Assembly: GCF_048571275.1 (NCBI RefSeq)
Contig: NZ_CP182357.1
Coordinates: 1,550,001-1,614,000, forward strand
Direction of reading: 5' to 3'
Source: Marinarcus sediminis
GTDB taxonomy: Bacteria; Campylobacterota; Campylobacteria; Campylobacterales; Arcobacteraceae
Length of the DNA: 64,000 nt
A model generated the notes under the pieces. It saw only the letters and a program-made list of their open reading frames with translations. It was not told the origin of the DNA and made no database searches. A program made the position numbers and the translations under genes. Positions 51,102 through 60,259 of this stretch are shown piece after piece (positions within the stretch are counted from its first letter, which is position 1; every line of letters begins with the position of its first letter).

Positions 51102-52013
51102 TTGGGGTATGATTTAGATAAAAAATTGGTAATTGCCATTTCGTCAAGAGCATTGTTTAATTTAGAAGATGAAAATAAAATATTTGAACAGTCAGGTTTG
51201 GACGAATATTATAAGTATCAAATAGAGAATGAAGATAAAATCATTGAAAAAGGTACGGGCTTCAGATTGGTGAAAAACCTCTTAAAAATCAATGATGATT
51301 TTCCTGAAAAAAGAGTTGAAGTCATCATTGTTTCAAGAAACAATGCAGCTACGAGTTTACGAATTACAAAATCAATCGAAAAGTATGCGTTAAATATTCA
51401 ACGTTCTGCTTGGTCTGGTGGCAACACTATTTCTAAATATTTAAAACCCTTTAAAGTGGATCTTTTTTTATCTGCCAATGAAACGGATGTGCAAGATGCC
51501 ATCAATTTGGGGATTGCCGCTGCAAGAATTTTGCCTTATGAAAATCAACAAGACGATGATTATCATCAAGTAAGAATTGCTTTTGATGGGGATGCCGTTT
51601 TATTTTCTGAAGAGTCAGAAATAATTTATAAAACACAAGGCTTGGAAGCTTTTTTACAGTATGAATCGGAAAATGCAAAAAATCCTCTTTCTGCTGGTCC
51701 TTTTGCAAAACTCTTAAGTGTCATTTCCAATATTCAATCTTCATATCCTCAAGAAGAGACTCCCATACGTACAGCACTTATAACTGCCAGAAATTCGCCT
51801 GCACATGAAAGAGTCATACGAACACTCAATGCTTGGAATGTTCGTTTAGATGAGGCTTTCTTTTTAGGTGGTGTAGACAAATATGAAGTGGTCAATGCCT
51901 TTGGTGCAGACATATTTTTTGATGATCAAGATGTTCATTTGGAGAGAACCTCAAAGTTTTCACCCAGTGCAAAAGTGCCGTATAAAGATGAATCCATATT
52001 AAAAAGAATTTGA
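51102..52013 (+). CDS. Cytosolic 5'-nucleotidase, cN-I-like
   Basis: A 303-residue protein of the 5'-nucleotidase (cN-I) family: VIAISSRALFNLEDE near the start, EVIIVSRNNAATSLR, RIAFDGDAVLFSEESE (about 162-177) with the HAD-like acidic pair, and ALITARNSPAHERVIRTL. Predicted to remove phosphate from nucleoside monophosphates. The start is TTG at 51102, with AAGG about seven bases upstream; the next in-frame ATG is far inside. Confidence 0.85.
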   Translation: MGYDLDKKLVIAISSRALFNLEDENKIFEQSGLDEYYKYQIENEDKIIEKGTGFRLVKNLLKINDDFPEKRVEVIIVSRNNAATSLRITKSIEKYALNIQRSAWSGGNTISKYLKPFKVDLFLSANETDVQDAINLGIAAARILPYENQQDDDYHQVRIAFDGDAVLFSEESEIIYKTQGLEAFLQYESENAKNPLSAGPFAKLLSVISNIQSSYPQEETPIRTALITARNSPAHERVIRTLNAWNVRLDEAFFLGGVDKYEVVNAFGADIFFDDQDVHLERTSKFSPSAKVPYKDESILKRI

Positions 52014-52068
52014 TATTAATTTTTAACTTTATTTTTGTAAAATTGCATAAATGATATGAGGAGATAAT

Positions 52069-52914
52069 ATGGAACAGATAAAGACAATCATTCTTTTAAC
52101 TTTTTTAACACTGTTGTTTGTATTTGTGGGCACATATTTAGGTGGAAGTAATGGGGCCTTGATTGCTTTTTTACTTGCGGGTGGAATGAATTTTTATGCC
52201 TATTATTACTCTGATAAACAAGTTTTAGCTCATTATAATGCGGTACTGGTTCAAGACAAAAATCATATTGTTTATAAAATCGTTCAAAAATTAATCTATA
52301 AATCAAATCTTCCTATGCCAAAAGTCTATATTATCCCAGATAGTGTTCCCAATGCCTTTGCAACAGGAAGAGATCATGAAAATGCAGCAGTTGCAGTCAC
52401 TCAAGGTTTGATTGAATTACTCAATGAAAAAGAGATTGAAGCCGTGATTGCTCATGAGTTATCGCACATTAAACATTACGATATTTTAATTGGAACCGTT
52501 GCAGCAACGCTTGCGGGTGCCATTGCAATTATTGCCAATATGCTTCAGTTTTCTGCTTTTTTTGGAGATAACAGAAGAGGAGTGAATCCTGTGGTGATGA
52601 TTGTCTTATCCATTTTATTGCCCATTGCTGCAGGAATCATTCAAATGACAGTGAGTCGAAACAGAGAGTACTTAGCCGATGCAGGAGCTGCACGTTTAAC
52701 GGGTGATGTCAAAGCCTTACAAAGTGCTTTAAGTAAGCTTGAAAGTTATGCTAAACGAGGTGAAGTGTATAATGCCACTGAACAGACAGCCCATATGTTT
52801 ATTATTAACCCTTTTTCAGGACATCAAACACGATTTTCTGATCTGTTTAGAACCCATCCAACAACAGCAGATAGGATTGCTGCATTGGAAGAGTTAAAAT
52901 ACGATTTACACTAA
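52069..52914 (+). CDS. htpX: Membrane zinc protease HtpX
   Basis: A 281-residue inner-membrane metalloprotease with two N-terminal helices, the zinc site AHELSHIKHYD (HExxH; about 131-141), two further hydrophobic segments and the third ligand in NREYLADAGAARL. It degrades misfolded membrane proteins. AGGAG precedes ATG 52069. It ends one base before the stop of the convergent DUF134 gene, with no space for a terminator between them. Confidence 0.94.
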   Translation: MEQIKTIILLTFLTLLFVFVGTYLGGSNGALIAFLLAGGMNFYAYYYSDKQVLAHYNAVLVQDKNHIVYKIVQKLIYKSNLPMPKVYIIPDSVPNAFATGRDHENAAVAVTQGLIELLNEKEIEAVIAHELSHIKHYDILIGTVAATLAGAIAIIANMLQFSAFFGDNRRGVNPVVMIVLSILLPIAAGIIQMTVSRNREYLADAGAARLTGDVKALQSALSKLESYAKRGEVYNATEQTAHMFIINPFSGHQTRFSDLFRTHPTTADRIAALEELKYDLH

Positions 52915-53502
52915 TTATTTAAAAATATCAACAATTTGATCAATAGAGACATGATCTTTAATAATGGGGTAGATTCCTTTTGATATGAGTACGTTTTTTA
53001 ACGTAACGCCTAATTTATCAATGATAAAATAGTTCACTTCATGCTCTTTTAAGAGGTTAGGCAATACAGTACTTGGTTTAAATTCTCTGCTGAAAGCAGG
53101 GTTTTTTAAAAGTATTTGAGAGGTGAGTTTATAATCTTGAATATGAAAAATAAATATATATTCAGAATACAAATCACTTTCACTGATTTCTGTTTTACTT
53201 GAAGAACAAACTGCTACACTAAAATCATTTTTAACTTCATGAATTTTTATGTTATAGCCATTAATCAAAGCCATGGCAATTTTTCGCCGTGCATTTTTGA
53301 TGATACGTGCAAATGTTGGTCGTGATACATTCATATGTTTTGCCGCATCTTCTTGATACATATTTAATATGCTCATCAATTGAATCGCTTCAATCTCTTC
53401 GTGTAACAGTACGATTGTCTCTTCTGGATTGATATCTTTTGGACCAAAATATTTGCTGTGAAGCTTTAAATTTAACTCTCTGTGTAATTTTTCTCTGCCC
53501 AT
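52915..53502 (-). CDS. DUF134 (UPF0251) HTH regulator with NifX-like C-terminal domain
   Basis: A 195-residue DNA-binding protein. The N-terminal half (about 1-90) is a DUF134 sigma-like HTH: PEETIVLLHEEIEAIQLMS, then YQEDAAKHMNVSRPTFARII as recognition helix, then NARRKIAMALI. The C-terminal half (about 95-195) has a NifX/NifB-like alpha-beta pattern ending KGIYPIIKDHVSIDQIVDIF, similar in form to the small protein it faces. GREKLHREL begins the conserved part, so ATG 53502 is chosen; the ribosome-binding site is weak. Three operator repeats lie upstream. It probably represses both divergent genes. Confidence 0.82.
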   Translation of the reverse strand: MGREKLHRELNLKLHSKYFGPKDINPEETIVLLHEEIEAIQLMSILNMYQEDAAKHMNVSRPTFARIIKNARRKIAMALINGYNIKIHEVKNDFSVAVCSSSKTEISESDLYSEYIFIFHIQDYKLTSQILLKNPAFSREFKPSTVLPNLLKEHEVNYFIIDKLGVTLKNVLISKGIYPIIKDHVSIDQIVDIFK

Positions 53503-53568
53503 AATAATCTTTATTAATCTAAATTTTAAGAATCTTAGCATAATTGTTGAAATTTGGCAAATTATTAA

Positions 53569-53643
53569 TTGACATATGTTCATACATTTGATATAATTCC
53601 TAACATATGTTCATTAATAGATTAAGATGACAACATATGTTCA
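53569..53643 (+). promoter_or_regulatory. Promoter with three ACATATGTTCA operators
   Basis: TTGACA (53569-53574), a 17-base spacer and TATAAT (53592-53597) make a consensus promoter. ACATATGTTCA recurs at 53572-53582, 53603-53613 and 53633-53643, the starts 31 and 30 bases apart, about three helical turns. The first covers the -35 box and the second the transcription start. Each holds the palindrome ACATATGT. Confidence 0.82.
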
Positions 53644-53704
53644 ATAGAGACAGATTAATTTAAACAATTAAAATAAAATGATAAAGAAAAAAAAAGGGTA
53701 AAAA

Positions 53705-54037
53705 ATGAAAATCGTATTTCCAACAAAAGAGAATATGAGTTACATTTCTCACAGTGCGTCAAGCATTGAAGAAGCGAATTATTTGACAGTACTTGATATT
53801 CAAAATCAAAGTATTGTTGGTGTACATACTGTACAAAAAAGAGATTTCAGTGGATCAGATGGATTTCTTAAAGAGTGTCTTGAAAATAAGTATGAGGCAA
53901 TTGTAGTTCCACAAAGTTGTGAGTTACCATTGGCACAGTTAAAAGAGGCAGGTATTTGTGTTTATACAGATAACAGCCCTCACATGGTACTTGATTCATT
54001 TCACGATTATGTACACAATAAATTAGCGCAAGCATAA
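53705..54037 (+). CDS. NifX-like dinitrogenase-cofactor-family protein
   Basis: A 110-residue protein of the NifX/NifB C-terminal fold: MKIVFPTKENMSYISHSAS, then KYEAIVVPQSCELPLAQL and ICVYTDNSPHMVL. Family members carry iron-sulfur or FeMo-cofactor precursors; no nif genes are visible, so this is more likely a general metal-cluster or redox-carrier protein. AAAGGG precedes the ATG. Its promoter holds three operators for the divergent DUF134 regulator. A strong terminator ends it. Confidence 0.82.
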   Translation: MKIVFPTKENMSYISHSASSIEEANYLTVLDIQNQSIVGVHTVQKRDFSGSDGFLKECLENKYEAIVVPQSCELPLAQLKEAGICVYTDNSPHMVLDSFHDYVHNKLAQA

Positions 54038-54064
54038 AAGCAAGAGTTCATCTCTTGCTTTTTT
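54036..54064. terminator. Bidirectional terminator between NifX-like gene and aroC
   Basis: AAAAGCAAGAG-TTCAT-CTCTTGCTTTT, an 11-bp perfect stem with flanking A and T runs, between convergent stop codons. Confidence 0.9.
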
Positions 54065-55136
54065 ACTTATAGACTTTTTTTATATTTTCAATATTACTGC
54101 TCATGTTCAACAGCAACATGTCGGCAATAACTAATGCCATCATAGATTCGGCAACCACACTTCCTCTTACCGCAACACAAGGGTCATGCCGTCCTTTTAA
54201 CGCACATTCAACGTCATGATTATTTTTATCAATGGTCTCTTGTTTGATAAAAATTGAAGGGGTTGGTTTAAAATAGACTTTGACATTGATGTCATCACCA
54301 TTTGATATTCCACCCAAAATGCCACCACTGTGGTTTGATTTAAAACCGTTTGAACGGATTTCATCATTGTTTTGACTTCCCAAAAGTGACGCTGAGGCAA
54401 AACCTTCTCCAATTTCGACCCCTTTAACTGCATTGATACTCATCATGGCATTGGCAATTTGTGAATCAAGTTTAAAATAGAGAGGTTCACCCAAACCAAC
54501 AGGAGCATTTTTAACACAAACGAGTGCGACACCACCCACACTGTCGTGTGAATTTTTTGCTTTTAAAATGGCCTCTTTTTGAGCGTTTTCAACCTTGGCA
54601 TCTAACGCATATATTTCAGAATTTTTCACATGAGTAAAATCAATATTTTGGGCTTCAATGCCATTGATAGCAAAAATACCACTTTGAATGCTGATGCCCA
54701 CTTCTTGTAAAAGCAGTTTTGCTATTGCACCTGCTGCAACTCTTGCTGCTGTTTCTCTGGCACTGCTTCGCCCGCCACCTCTGTAATCACGAGTACCGTA
54801 TTTATTAAAATAGGTAAAATCAGCATGTCCTGGTCTAAAGAGATCTTTAATATTGGTGTAATCGTTGCTTTTTTGATTTTCGTTAAATATAATCATTGCA
54901 ACAGATGTACCTGTTGTAATACCTTCAAAAACACCACTTAAAATTTCAATTTTATCCCCTTCATTTCGTGCCGTGGCAAACTCATTTTGACCCGGTTTTC
55001 TTCTGTTCATTTCACTTTGGATAAAGGATTCATCGATTTTAATGCCTGCTGGTACACCATCAACGATACATCCCAGTGCCTTTCCATGACTTTCACCAAA
55101 TGTTGTAAACTTGAATTTATGTCCAAAACTGTTCAT
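54063..55136 (-). CDS. aroC: Chorismate synthase
   Basis: A 357-residue FMN-dependent enzyme converting EPSP to chorismate, the last step of the shikimate pathway. Signatures: FTTFGESHGKALGCIVDG, RRKPGQNEFATARNEGD, GTRDYRGGGRSSARETAARVAAG (shown in part) and GVEIGEGFASA. It lies four bases downstream of rnc and belongs to the conserved TPR-rnhA-rnc-aroC block transcribed away from dnaG. Confidence 0.97.
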   Translation of the reverse strand: MNSFGHKFKFTTFGESHGKALGCIVDGVPAGIKIDESFIQSEMNRRKPGQNEFATARNEGDKIEILSGVFEGITTGTSVAMIIFNENQKSNDYTNIKDLFRPGHADFTYFNKYGTRDYRGGGRSSARETAARVAAGAIAKLLLQEVGISIQSGIFAINGIEAQNIDFTHVKNSEIYALDAKVENAQKEAILKAKNSHDSVGGVALVCVKNAPVGLGEPLYFKLDSQIANAMMSINAVKGVEIGEGFASASLLGSQNNDEIRSNGFKSNHSGGILGGISNGDDINVKVYFKPTPSIFIKQETIDKNNHDVECALKGRHDPCVAVRGSVVAESMMALVIADMLLLNMSSNIENIKKVYK

Positions 55137-55139
55137 GGT

Positions 55140-55814
55140 TTAGTTACCTTTTAATTTTTCTAATGCAATTTTTGCAACAGCTTGTTGTGCCAATTTTTTA
55201 CTTTTACCTATGGCTGAACCATAATTTTTTCCATCAATCCAAATTGAGACTTCAAACTCTTTTTGATGATCAGGTCCATATGAACCCTCAAGTTTATATT
55301 CAGGAATTGAAGCAAATTCTGCTTGAGTAATCTCTTGTAAGGCCGTTTTGTAATCACTGAATAAGACATCCAAATTGATTTTATCATAAGAGTTTTCTAA
55401 GACGGTCAACATAATGGGTTTAAGTTTTTCTAAGCCAGACTCTAAATAAATGGCTCCCATAATCGCTTCAAAAGCATCGGATAAAATTGAGGCTTTTTCT
55501 CTGCCATTATTTCTCTCTTCAGCGACTGAAATATAGATATAATCTCCCAAATGAATATCATTGGCCAGTTTCGTAAAACCGGTTTCATTGACCAATGAAG
55601 CTCGTATTTTTGAGAGTTCTCCTTCATTTGATTTTGGGAATTTGGTGTATAAATACTCTCCCACAATTAGGTTTAAAACCGCATCCCCTAAAAACTCTAA
55701 CCGCTCATTGTTGTATGGCTTTTTATAGCTTTTGTGCGTAAGTGCTTCGATTATCAGATCTCTGTTTTTAAACTGATAATCCAAACACTTTTCTAATTCA
55801 GAATAATCACTCAT
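55140..55814 (-). CDS. rnc: Ribonuclease III
   Basis: A 224-residue double-strand RNA endonuclease: RNase III signature NERLEFLGDAVLNLIVGEYL (about 38-57), second metal site KASILSDAFEAIMGAIYLE, and a double-stranded RNA-binding domain (about 150-224) ending SKKLAQQAVAKIALEKL. Processes rRNA precursors and structured mRNAs. Coupled to aroC. Confidence 0.96.
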   Translation of the reverse strand: MSDYSELEKCLDYQFKNRDLIIEALTHKSYKKPYNNERLEFLGDAVLNLIVGEYLYTKFPKSNEGELSKIRASLVNETGFTKLANDIHLGDYIYISVAEERNNGREKASILSDAFEAIMGAIYLESGLEKLKPIMLTVLENSYDKINLDVLFSDYKTALQEITQAEFASIPEYKLEGSYGPDHQKEFEVSIWIDGKNYGSAIGKSKKLAQQAVAKIALEKLKGN

Positions 55815-55829
55815 TTTTTATTTCCTTTG

Positions 55830-56264
55830 TTATTTTAATTTTTCGGCTTCATTTCGAGCCAATTCATCACATCTTTCATTCTCTTCATGACCAGCATGGC
55901 CTTTGACCCACGTGCCTTTTATGGTATGAATGTCCGAAACCTTTATATACTCTTGCCACAGTTCATAGTTTTTAATGGGTTGTTTGGCAGCTGTTTTAAA
56001 ACCATTCTTTTTCCAGCTTGCTAACCACTCATTAATGGCTTGAACCACATACTTTGAATCACTGATGACTTCAACTTCACAAGGCTCTTTTAAAACTCTT
56101 AAGCCTTCAATAACACCTGTGAGTTCCATTTGGTTGTTGGTTGTCATCGCATTTCCACCACTTAACTCTTTGACATGACCATTATATTTTAGGATTGTTC
56201 CCCAACCGCCAGGACCAGGGTTCCCTAAACTGGAACCATCACTGTAAAGATTGATTTTTTTCAA
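55830..56264 (-). CDS. rnhA: Ribonuclease HI
   Basis: A 144-residue enzyme degrading RNA in hybrids. Catalytic acidic residues are in YSDGSSLGNPGPGGW (Asp about 8), NNQMELTGVIEGL (Glu about 47), ISDSKYVVQAI (Asp about 68) and NERCDELARNEA (Asp about 132). It overlaps the TPR gene by 26 bases. The second RNase H, RnhB, is at 38101-38670. Confidence 0.95.
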   Translation of the reverse strand: MKKINLYSDGSSLGNPGPGGWGTILKYNGHVKELSGGNAMTTNNQMELTGVIEGLRVLKEPCEVEVISDSKYVVQAINEWLASWKKNGFKTAAKQPIKNYELWQEYIKVSDIHTIKGTWVKGHAGHEENERCDELARNEAEKLK

Positions 56265-57288
56265 TAACTCTCCTTGTCAGTTCAGGTTCAATTTTAAACG
56301 TTAAAATTTTATGACAATGTGGACATCGCGATTCGTAAATGGGATGGATGCTTTTACATTTGGTACACATAAATTGAAAGTTCAAATCCGTTCTAAAGTT
56401 GCTTTTTGCATTTTTTGAAAGTATAATCATATCCAGTTCAAAGACAGCACTGTTTGAAACGCTATTGATATACCCTTTGGCTGTATATAACTCTTGTAAA
56501 ATTTCTATTTTTGCCACTGCATCAAAATCGATATCATCGAAGTTTAAATACCATAACAGATCAAGTGATTTTGAAAGATCGAATAACTCAATGTTTTCCC
56601 AAAACATGCTTTTATTAAATTGTAAAAGATATTGTACAACAATTCGTTCAATGATTTCGTTGGTTTTAAACATATGCATTAATTGTGTTGATTTTTTATC
56701 AAATGAAACAACAGGGTCATTTAAGAGTTTTAATGTTTTTATATACACAGATTCTCGTGTCACATCAAACTCTAATTCATCAAGTGATTCAAGTACCTCT
56801 TGCGCTTTGTCAAAATCTTTGAGTTTTTCATAAATTAAAAGTAAGTGATTTAAAGCCTCTTTATTTCGAGGTGAAAATTTCAAAATTTTCAGGAAAATCT
56901 CTTTACTTCGTTGTAAGAATCCCCCTTTAAAATAGGTTTTTCCTAACAGTTCTAAGAGTTCTTCTTTTTTTACACGTTCCGTTACATGTTCAAGTAGGGC
57001 CAAGTAGACCCCAATGGCTTTATTGTAGTCTCCTTTATGTAAAAAGGTTGAAGCCAAAAGAATAATAGAATCAAAAGGGAGATTATACGTGGTATACAGA
57101 TGAACATAATCGTCCTCTTTTAAATTTCCTAACTCAAATCGTTTTAAAAGTTTACGATACTCTGCTCTGGATTTTTTCTCTTTATACAGTCCAAAAGAGT
57201 AGGTCAGAAATGATATAACAAAAAGCAGTGTAAAGAATATAATAATACCAAATAAGGGGTCTCTATACTCTAATACCAGTCCATCCAC
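56239..57288 (-). CDS. Membrane-anchored TPR protein with C-terminal zinc ribbon, LapB-like
   Basis: A 349-residue protein: one N-terminal helix (about 13-32), helical TPR-type repeats (about 60-300, LLASTFLHKGDYNKAIGVYLAL and relatives) and a C-terminal four-cysteine zinc ribbon FMCTKCKSIHPIYESRCPHC. The order anchor-TPR-rubredoxin-like metal site is that of LapB/YciM, which controls LpxC and lipopolysaccharide synthesis. Overall similarity is low, so LapB function is inference. Confidence 0.75.
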   Translation of the reverse strand: MDGLVLEYRDPLFGIIIFFTLLFVISFLTYSFGLYKEKKSRAEYRKLLKRFELGNLKEDDYVHLYTTYNLPFDSIILLASTFLHKGDYNKAIGVYLALLEHVTERVKKEELLELLGKTYFKGGFLQRSKEIFLKILKFSPRNKEALNHLLLIYEKLKDFDKAQEVLESLDELEFDVTRESVYIKTLKLLNDPVVSFDKKSTQLMHMFKTNEIIERIVVQYLLQFNKSMFWENIELFDLSKSLDLLWYLNFDDIDFDAVAKIEILQELYTAKGYINSVSNSAVFELDMIILSKNAKSNFRTDLNFQFMCTKCKSIHPIYESRCPHCHKILTFKIEPELTRRVIEKNQSLQ

Positions 57289-57398
57289 TCATTTAACCTT
57301 TGATTATAATTTTTAATATATTACCATAAAAGTGTATAGAAAATAATAAATTAATTTAAATGAACATAGATAAAGTGATTAAAGTGTATAATGCGCGT

Positions 57399-59036
57399 AT
57401 GATTACAAAAGATTCCATAGAAAATTTAAAAAACCATTTAGACGTTGTTGATGTCATTTCACAATTTATTGAGGTTAAAAAATCAGGTGCAAACTTTAAA
57501 GCATGTTGCCCTTTTCATGGAGAAAAAACCCCTTCATTTGTGATAAGTCCTGCCAAGCAAATTTACCACTGTTTTGGTTGTGGAGTAGGGGGCGATGCCA
57601 TAAAATTTGTGATGGAGTATGAAAAACTCTCTTACCCTGAAGCCATTGAAAAACTTGCCTCCATGCACAATGTATCATTAAGTTATGATAACAACAATGA
57701 AAAAAAACAAGACACCAAAGTCATTGAAGAGGTCAATAAATATTATCAAAAACTTTTTATTGGTGAACACACTGCCAAAGAGTATATTTTAAGCAGGGGG
57801 ATTTCAGAATTTTCCATTGAAAAATTTGAAATTGGGTATGCTCCTAGCTCCTCTCAAACAATAGGCTTTTTAAAAACAAATTTTTTGAACCTAGGTGATG
57901 CGCAAGAGTTGGGAATTATAGATACTGGGGCAAATGGTTTATATGCTCGTTTTATTGAAAGAATTACCTTCCCTATCTATGCGTTAAATGGAAAAATTGT
58001 TGGTTTTGGTGGACGAACGATTACTGGACATAATGCCAAATATGTCAACTCTCCTCAAACCAAACTCTTTAATAAATCACGACTGTTATATGGGTATAAT
58101 TTGGCTAAAGATGCAATTTATAAAAAGCATGAGATTATTATTACAGAAGGGTACTTGGATGTCATTATGTTGCATCAAGCAGGGTTTGAGAATGCTGTTG
58201 CAACCTTGGGTACGGCATTGACGCAAGAGCATTTACCGCTTATAAGAAGAGGTGAACCCAAAGTCATTGTGGCGTACGATGGTGACAGTGCAGGATTAAA
58301 TGCTGCGTATAAAGCTTCGGTGATGCTTTCTCATGGAAATTTTGAGGGAGGAGTGGTGATTTTTGGTCAAGGATTGGATCCTGCCGATATGGTCAAAGAT
58401 AAAAGAATCAATGAACTCAATGCCATCTTTTCCAATCCAAAACCTTTTATTCCTTTTGTGATTGATTTTATCATTGCAAAATATGATTTAAGTGATCCTC
58501 AAAATAAACAAAAAGCACTGCAAGAGACCAATGATTATTTAAAAACATTGAACCCCATTTTTCAAGATGAATATAAACGATATTTGGCGTCAAGACTCAA
58601 TGTGAATGAAAAGTTTATTAAGGTACAAAATCAAAAACAAGAGATACGAAACAATGTTCAGTTGTCAAAAATAGATATTGCAGAGTTGTGTATTATTAAA
58701 TCCATAGCCGACACGCCCAAAAGGCTGGATACCGTTTTAGATGTGGTAGATGCTTCCATGTTTGAGTACCATAAAAGTGAGTTTGAAATGCTTTTATATG
58801 ACAAAGAGAATCCTCAACTTAATGGGATTTTACTCAATGAACAATTGGAAAATTATGATGATGAACGTTTAAGCAGTGAATTGAGAATTTTGCTGATTAA
58901 ATTTTATGAAAAAAAACAAAATGCCATTAAATATGATGAAAATTTAGAACACAATGAGAAAAAGAATTTGATTGTGAAAATACGCGATAATATCATGCAG
59001 CTAAGAAAAGGCAAACTAATTTCGTATAACTTATAA
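57399..59036 (+). CDS. dnaG: DNA primase
   Basis: A 545-residue primase: zinc-binding domain with CCPFHGEKTPSF and YHCFGCGVGGD (about 35-70), the RNA polymerase domain with VGFGGRTI, the Toprim motifs ITEGYLDVIMLHQAGF and VIVAYDGDSAGLNAA, and a helicase-interacting C-terminus. I start it at ATG 57399 (ITKDSIENLKNHLD), the position of the family start; an in-frame ATG at 57360 adds 13 residues. Neither has a Shine-Dalgarno sequence, and TATAAT lies at 57387-57392. Confidence 0.95.
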   Translation: MITKDSIENLKNHLDVVDVISQFIEVKKSGANFKACCPFHGEKTPSFVISPAKQIYHCFGCGVGGDAIKFVMEYEKLSYPEAIEKLASMHNVSLSYDNNNEKKQDTKVIEEVNKYYQKLFIGEHTAKEYILSRGISEFSIEKFEIGYAPSSSQTIGFLKTNFLNLGDAQELGIIDTGANGLYARFIERITFPIYALNGKIVGFGGRTITGHNAKYVNSPQTKLFNKSRLLYGYNLAKDAIYKKHEIIITEGYLDVIMLHQAGFENAVATLGTALTQEHLPLIRRGEPKVIVAYDGDSAGLNAAYKASVMLSHGNFEGGVVIFGQGLDPADMVKDKRINELNAIFSNPKPFIPFVIDFIIAKYDLSDPQNKQKALQETNDYLKTLNPIFQDEYKRYLASRLNVNEKFIKVQNQKQEIRNNVQLSKIDIAELCIIKSIADTPKRLDTVLDVVDASMFEYHKSEFEMLLYDKENPQLNGILLNEQLENYDDERLSSELRILLIKFYEKKQNAIKYDENLEHNEKKNLIVKIRDNIMQLRKGKLISYNL

Positions 59037-59098
59037 AATTTATTGAATAAAAATAGTTTTTTCAGTAGAATCCCTGAATAAAACTTTTGGAGAACTAC

Positions 59099-59482
59099 AT
59101 GGAAATTATACAAACCGAAAAAGCACCTGCAGCCATTGGGCCTTACTCACAAGCCATTAAAGTCAATGGCATGATTTATACTTCTGGGCAAATTGCAATT
59201 ACTCCAAGCGGAGAGTTAGTTGACAGAGATATTAAACGGCAAACAAGACAAGTGTTAACCAATTTAAAAAATATTTTAGAAGAGTCTGGAAGCAGTTTAG
59301 AACAAGCCGTTAAAGTAACAATTTATTTAGAAAACATGGAAGATTTTGGTGTGGTTAATGTGATTTATGCTGAATTTTTTGGCGATCATAAACCAGCACG
59401 AAGCACGGTTGCAGTTAAAACATTACCTAAAAATGTACTTGTTGAGATGGATATTATTGCTGAAGCAAAAGATTATCTCTAA
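59099..59482 (+). CDS. ridA: RidA family enamine/imine deaminase
   Basis: A 127-residue trimeric enzyme that hydrolyses reactive imines such as 2-aminoacrylate. Family signatures are PAAIGPYSQAIKVNGMIYTSGQ and the ending motif RSTVAVKTLPKNVLVEMDIIA. ATG 59099 follows GGAG at six bases; the TTG at 59087 in the same frame overlaps that site and is rejected. Single gene between dnaG and rplU. Confidence 0.94.
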   Translation: MEIIQTEKAPAAIGPYSQAIKVNGMIYTSGQIAITPSGELVDRDIKRQTRQVLTNLKNILEESGSSLEQAVKVTIYLENMEDFGVVNVIYAEFFGDHKPARSTVAVKTLPKNVLVEMDIIAEAKDYL

Positions 59483-59588
59483 TTTTGCAATAAAGTTTCT
59501 TGTCTTAAAGAAAGTTTAAACTAATTTAAGATACTATTCGCTTCACAAAAATAAAGTATGAATAGAATAGATACCCTAAGGAAAGAAA

Positions 59589-59906
59589 ATGTACGCAATT
59601 ATCAAATGTGGTGGAAAGCAATATAAAGTTTCAGAAGGTGATATAATCGATATCGATTACACTGGAAAAGCTGCCAAAGAAACACTTGAAATTAACGATG
59701 TTTTAGCTGTTAACAATGGTGAGTTAAAATGCGGTGATGCTGTTTCTTCTGCAAAAGTAGAAGCAGAAGTGGTACTGGATGGTACTGGTGTAAATAGAGA
59801 CAGAAAAGTTATCATTTACAAAAAAAGAAGAAGAAAAGATTCTAAATTAAAAAAAGGTTTCAGAAGAAGCTTTACAAAAATTAGAATTACTAAAATTGCT
59901 GCGTAA
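59589..59906 (+). CDS. rplU: 50S ribosomal protein L21
   Basis: A 105-residue ribosomal protein: MYAIIKCGGKQYKVSEGD at the start and KKRRRKDSKLKKGFRRSFT near the end. AAGGAAAG precedes the ATG. First gene of rplU-rpmA, with a 106-base leader. Confidence 0.98.
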   Translation: MYAIIKCGGKQYKVSEGDIIDIDYTGKAAKETLEINDVLAVNNGELKCGDAVSSAKVEAEVVLDGTGVNRDRKVIIYKKRRRKDSKLKKGFRRSFTKIRITKIAA

Positions 59907-59930
59907 GCAATAAATTTAAGGAGATAAACG

Positions 59931-60185
59931 ATGGCTCACAAGAAAGGTCAAGGTAGTACACAGAATAATAGAGATTCAGCTGGTAGAAGACTTGGAGTTA
60001 AAAAATATGGTGGAGAAGCTGTAAGAGCTGGAAATATCATTATCAGACAAAGAGGAACTAAAATTCACGTTGGAAACAATGTTGGAATTGGTAAAGACCA
60101 TACAATATACGCTTTAATTGACGGAACAGTTAAATTCGAAATTAAAGATAAAAAAAGAAAAAAAGTTTCAGTTTACGCTTCGTAA
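59931..60185 (+). CDS. rpmA: 50S ribosomal protein L27
   Basis: An 84-residue ribosomal protein with AHKKGQGSTQNNRDSAGRRL at the start, the tail that reaches the peptidyl transferase centre. AAGGAG precedes the ATG. It ends at a strong terminator, so obgE has its own promoter or relies on readthrough. Confidence 0.98.
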   Translation: MAHKKGQGSTQNNRDSAGRRLGVKKYGGEAVRAGNIIIRQRGTKIHVGNNVGIGKDHTIYALIDGTVKFEIKDKKRKKVSVYAS

Positions 60186-60207
60186 GTTTGATTCAAAAGA
60201 GTTTTTT

Positions 60208-60242
60208 AAAGGGTGTATGGCATTTGCCTACACCCTTTTTTA
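60208..60242 (+). terminator. Strong terminator after rpmA
   Basis: AAAGGGTGTA and TACACCCTTT form a stem enclosing an inner GGCA/TGCC pair, followed by a T run. It begins 23 bases after the rpmA stop codon. Confidence 0.9.
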
Positions 60243-60259
60243 ATTAATAAAAAAAATAA

